45,195 nucleotides of DNA from Lachnospiraceae bacterium (lineage in GTDB: Bacteria > Bacillota > Clostridia > Lachnospirales > Lachnospiraceae). This document shows positions 43,962 to 45,195 of the stretch, in pieces. Positions within the stretch are counted from its first letter, which is position 1. The number at the start of each line of letters is the position of its first letter. Under the pieces are notes generated by a model that saw only the letters and a program-made list of their open reading frames with translations, was not told the origin of the DNA and did no database searches. The translations under genes and the position numbers were made by a program. The stretch is taken from the NCBI GenBank assembly GCA_024684675.1, contig JAIKWO010000147.1, positions 1-45,195 of the forward strand, in the 5' to 3' direction.

Positions 43962-44860
43962 GCTGTCTCTCCTGCCCGGGCCTTTTCGGCCGCATCTTTT
44001 CGCATCGTATAACGCCACTTCGCGATCGCTGTGGCGATAATGATCACGTACCCGATCAGGGAATAGTGATCAGGTAACTCTTCAAAAAAGAGCATACCCC
44101 ACATCGAGGCAAAAAGCACCTGTGAATAATCAAAAACCGAGATTTCTTTTGCAGGGGCACACTTGTAAGCCGCCGTCACGGTAAACTGCCCGCCGCAGGC
44201 CGCAAGTCCCGCGCCGATCAGGAGTGCCCACTGCGTGCCCGTCATCGGGTGGTAATCACATAGCATAAACGGCAGGCAAAAGAGCGATGTGAAGATCGAG
44301 AAAAAGCACACGATCACCGGTCCTCTCTCACCCTGCTGCCCGAGTCTTCTGACAAAAGCGTATGCGATACCGGCGCCGAGTCCGCCAAGAAGCCCGACAA
44401 GTGCCGGGATACTGGCAAGTCCCGCTGTCGGCTTTACGACAAATGCCGCACCGATAAAGGCTATGATGACCGTGATCGTCTCAAAGCGATCCGGTATCTC
44501 GGCAAGCAGGAAGATGCTGAATATGAGTGCAAAAAACGGAGACATCTTGTTCAGGATGTTTGCATCCGCAAGCGCGATATGATCGACTGCCCAGAAATTA
44601 CAGATCATCCCGAGACCGCCGCAGATCGAACGTCCGATCAGTCCCCCAAAGGAGCTCTTTTTTATGTGAAAACGCTCCGCACTGCGCGCCAGAACAAAAA
44701 AAGCCACGATCCCGGCAAACGCGTTTCTGAAAAATGTCTTCTGGATCGTCGGCAGGTCACCCGACATGCGTACAAATACCGTCATCAGCGAAAAGCAAAA
44801 CGAATCCAGTATCACGAACAGCACACCCAGCGCATGCCGATTGTATATCTTTTGTTTCAT
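43958..44860 (-). CDS. EamA/DMT-family transporter
   Basis: A 300-residue drug/metabolite transporter with ten predicted helices in two EamA repeats (first near LGVLFVILDSFCFSLMTVFV, second near VGLLGGLGAGIAYAFVRRLG). It ends with a short basic tail. Many family members export amino acids or purines. The start is ATG 44860, preceded by AGAGGAATGG; the longer frame to 45151 runs through the promoter. It is cotranscribed with the LysR gene. Confidence 0.92.
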   Translation of the reverse strand: MKQKIYNRHALGVLFVILDSFCFSLMTVFVRMSGDLPTIQKTFFRNAFAGIVAFFVLARSAERFHIKKSSFGGLIGRSICGGLGMICNFWAVDHIALADANILNKMSPFFALIFSIFLLAEIPDRFETITVIIAFIGAAFVVKPTAGLASIPALVGLLGGLGAGIAYAFVRRLGQQGERGPVIVCFFSIFTSLFCLPFMLCDYHPMTGTQWALLIGAGLAACGGQFTVTAAYKCAPAKEISVFDYSQVLFASMWGMLFFEELPDHYSLIGYVIIIATAIAKWRYTMRKDAAEKARAGETA

Positions 44861-45168
44861 TATTCCATTCCTCTTGATATCCATAATGATGGGTGAGTGC
44901 CATTCCGTCAATATAGATAACCGTCTTTTGATATTGGATATTGACTTTTTCCATATTGAAGTATTTGATTCTCTTATCATCAAAAAAGTGATACGGGCTG
45001 ACCGCAAGGTCTTGGTCCACCGATCGGCGTGGGGATCCCGCGCTATTCTTTTGCAGTTTTCAGTATTCAATTCATTTGGCAACTCTACAAATCTGTTTTT
45101 TCTTGCTCTATTCCTGATATTGAATCCGCTGATAGAAAAAGCTACTACCATTTATACTGGAGAAACAA
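44861..45168. other. AT-rich intergenic region
   Basis: This 308-base stretch separates EamA from the plus-strand gene at the edge. On the minus strand TTGACG (44906-44911) and CATTAT (44883-44888), 17 bases apart, may be the EamA promoter. Short frames in it, such as one starting at 45020 on the minus strand, are unlike known proteins and lack a binding site, so I call no gene in it. Confidence 0.5.
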
Positions 45169-45195
45169 ATGTCCGGAACGATAGATATTTCCGAG
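45169..45195 (+). CDS. Start of an unidentified gene, cut by window edge
   Basis: ATG at 45169 with GGAG six bases upstream opens a frame of nine codons (MSGTIDISE) that runs off the right edge. The stretch is too short to identify. Confidence 0.4.

Noticed and set aside
44757-45151. Minus-strand frames upstream of EamA (such as the 87-residue frame from 45020) as a gene or gene remnant
   Set aside because: No ribosome binding site, no recognisable family, and they overlap the probable EamA promoter or coding sequence.

Overview
The window reads as chromosomal DNA of a low-to-mid GC, Gram-positive, anaerobic Firmicute, most likely a Lachnospiraceae-type Clostridia. This is inferred from the gene content: a CsoR/copper ATPase pair, a CD1871A-type CxxC mini-protein, a RACo-like ferredoxin-ASKHA protein, clostripain, a sortase with a Cna-B surface protein, an FMN riboswitch, AGGAGG-type ribosome binding sites and U-rich intrinsic terminators. 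Most genes lie on the minus strand. No tRNA, rRNA, CRISPR array, insertion sequence or prophage was recognised.

Left part (1-15311): a copper-resistance operon (csoR, then copA cut by the left edge) with two CsoR-type operators; a xylose-isomerase-like TIM-barrel protein; an AGCS amino-acid/cation symporter; a chemoreceptor; a tiny Ala/Thr/Glu-only lipoprotein whose promoter carries 11-bp-period repeats; an ABC-F ATPase and a PHP phosphoesterase; a plus-strand radical SAM protein; a RACo-like protein; and a FocA-type channel with endonuclease IV.

Middle part (15390-31039): a sortase next to a 1726-residue cell-wall-anchored Cna-B protein with a 100-residue acidic tract; the riboflavin operon ribD-ribE-ribBA-ribH behind an FMN riboswitch with its own terminator; a divergent HTH-GHKL ATPase-STAS-like regulator; a second chemoreceptor; a MATE exporter; and a tubby-like (LOR/YxjI) protein.

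Right part (31158-45195): seven tightly packed minus-strand genes that look like one operon. They encode a TlpA-like thioredoxin, a CxxC mini-protein, a NapH-like iron-sulfur membrane protein, an exported alkylsulfatase-like metallo-hydrolase, a MalT-type LuxR regulator, an 88-residue possible PqqD-like protein and a clostripain-family protease. Its promoter shares its full architecture with the promoter of the LOR gene that lies just beyond the end of the operon: A-tract, two 12-bp-period direct repeats, an abutting poor -35, a 17-bp spacer and a good -10. This suggests a small regulon, plausibly run by the operon's own MalT-like regulator, and it is the best candidate here for an undescribed system. 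Beyond it are mccA-mccB (reverse transsulfuration), an exported HAD phosphatase, a LysR regulator with an EamA transporter, and the first codons of a plus-strand gene at the right edge.
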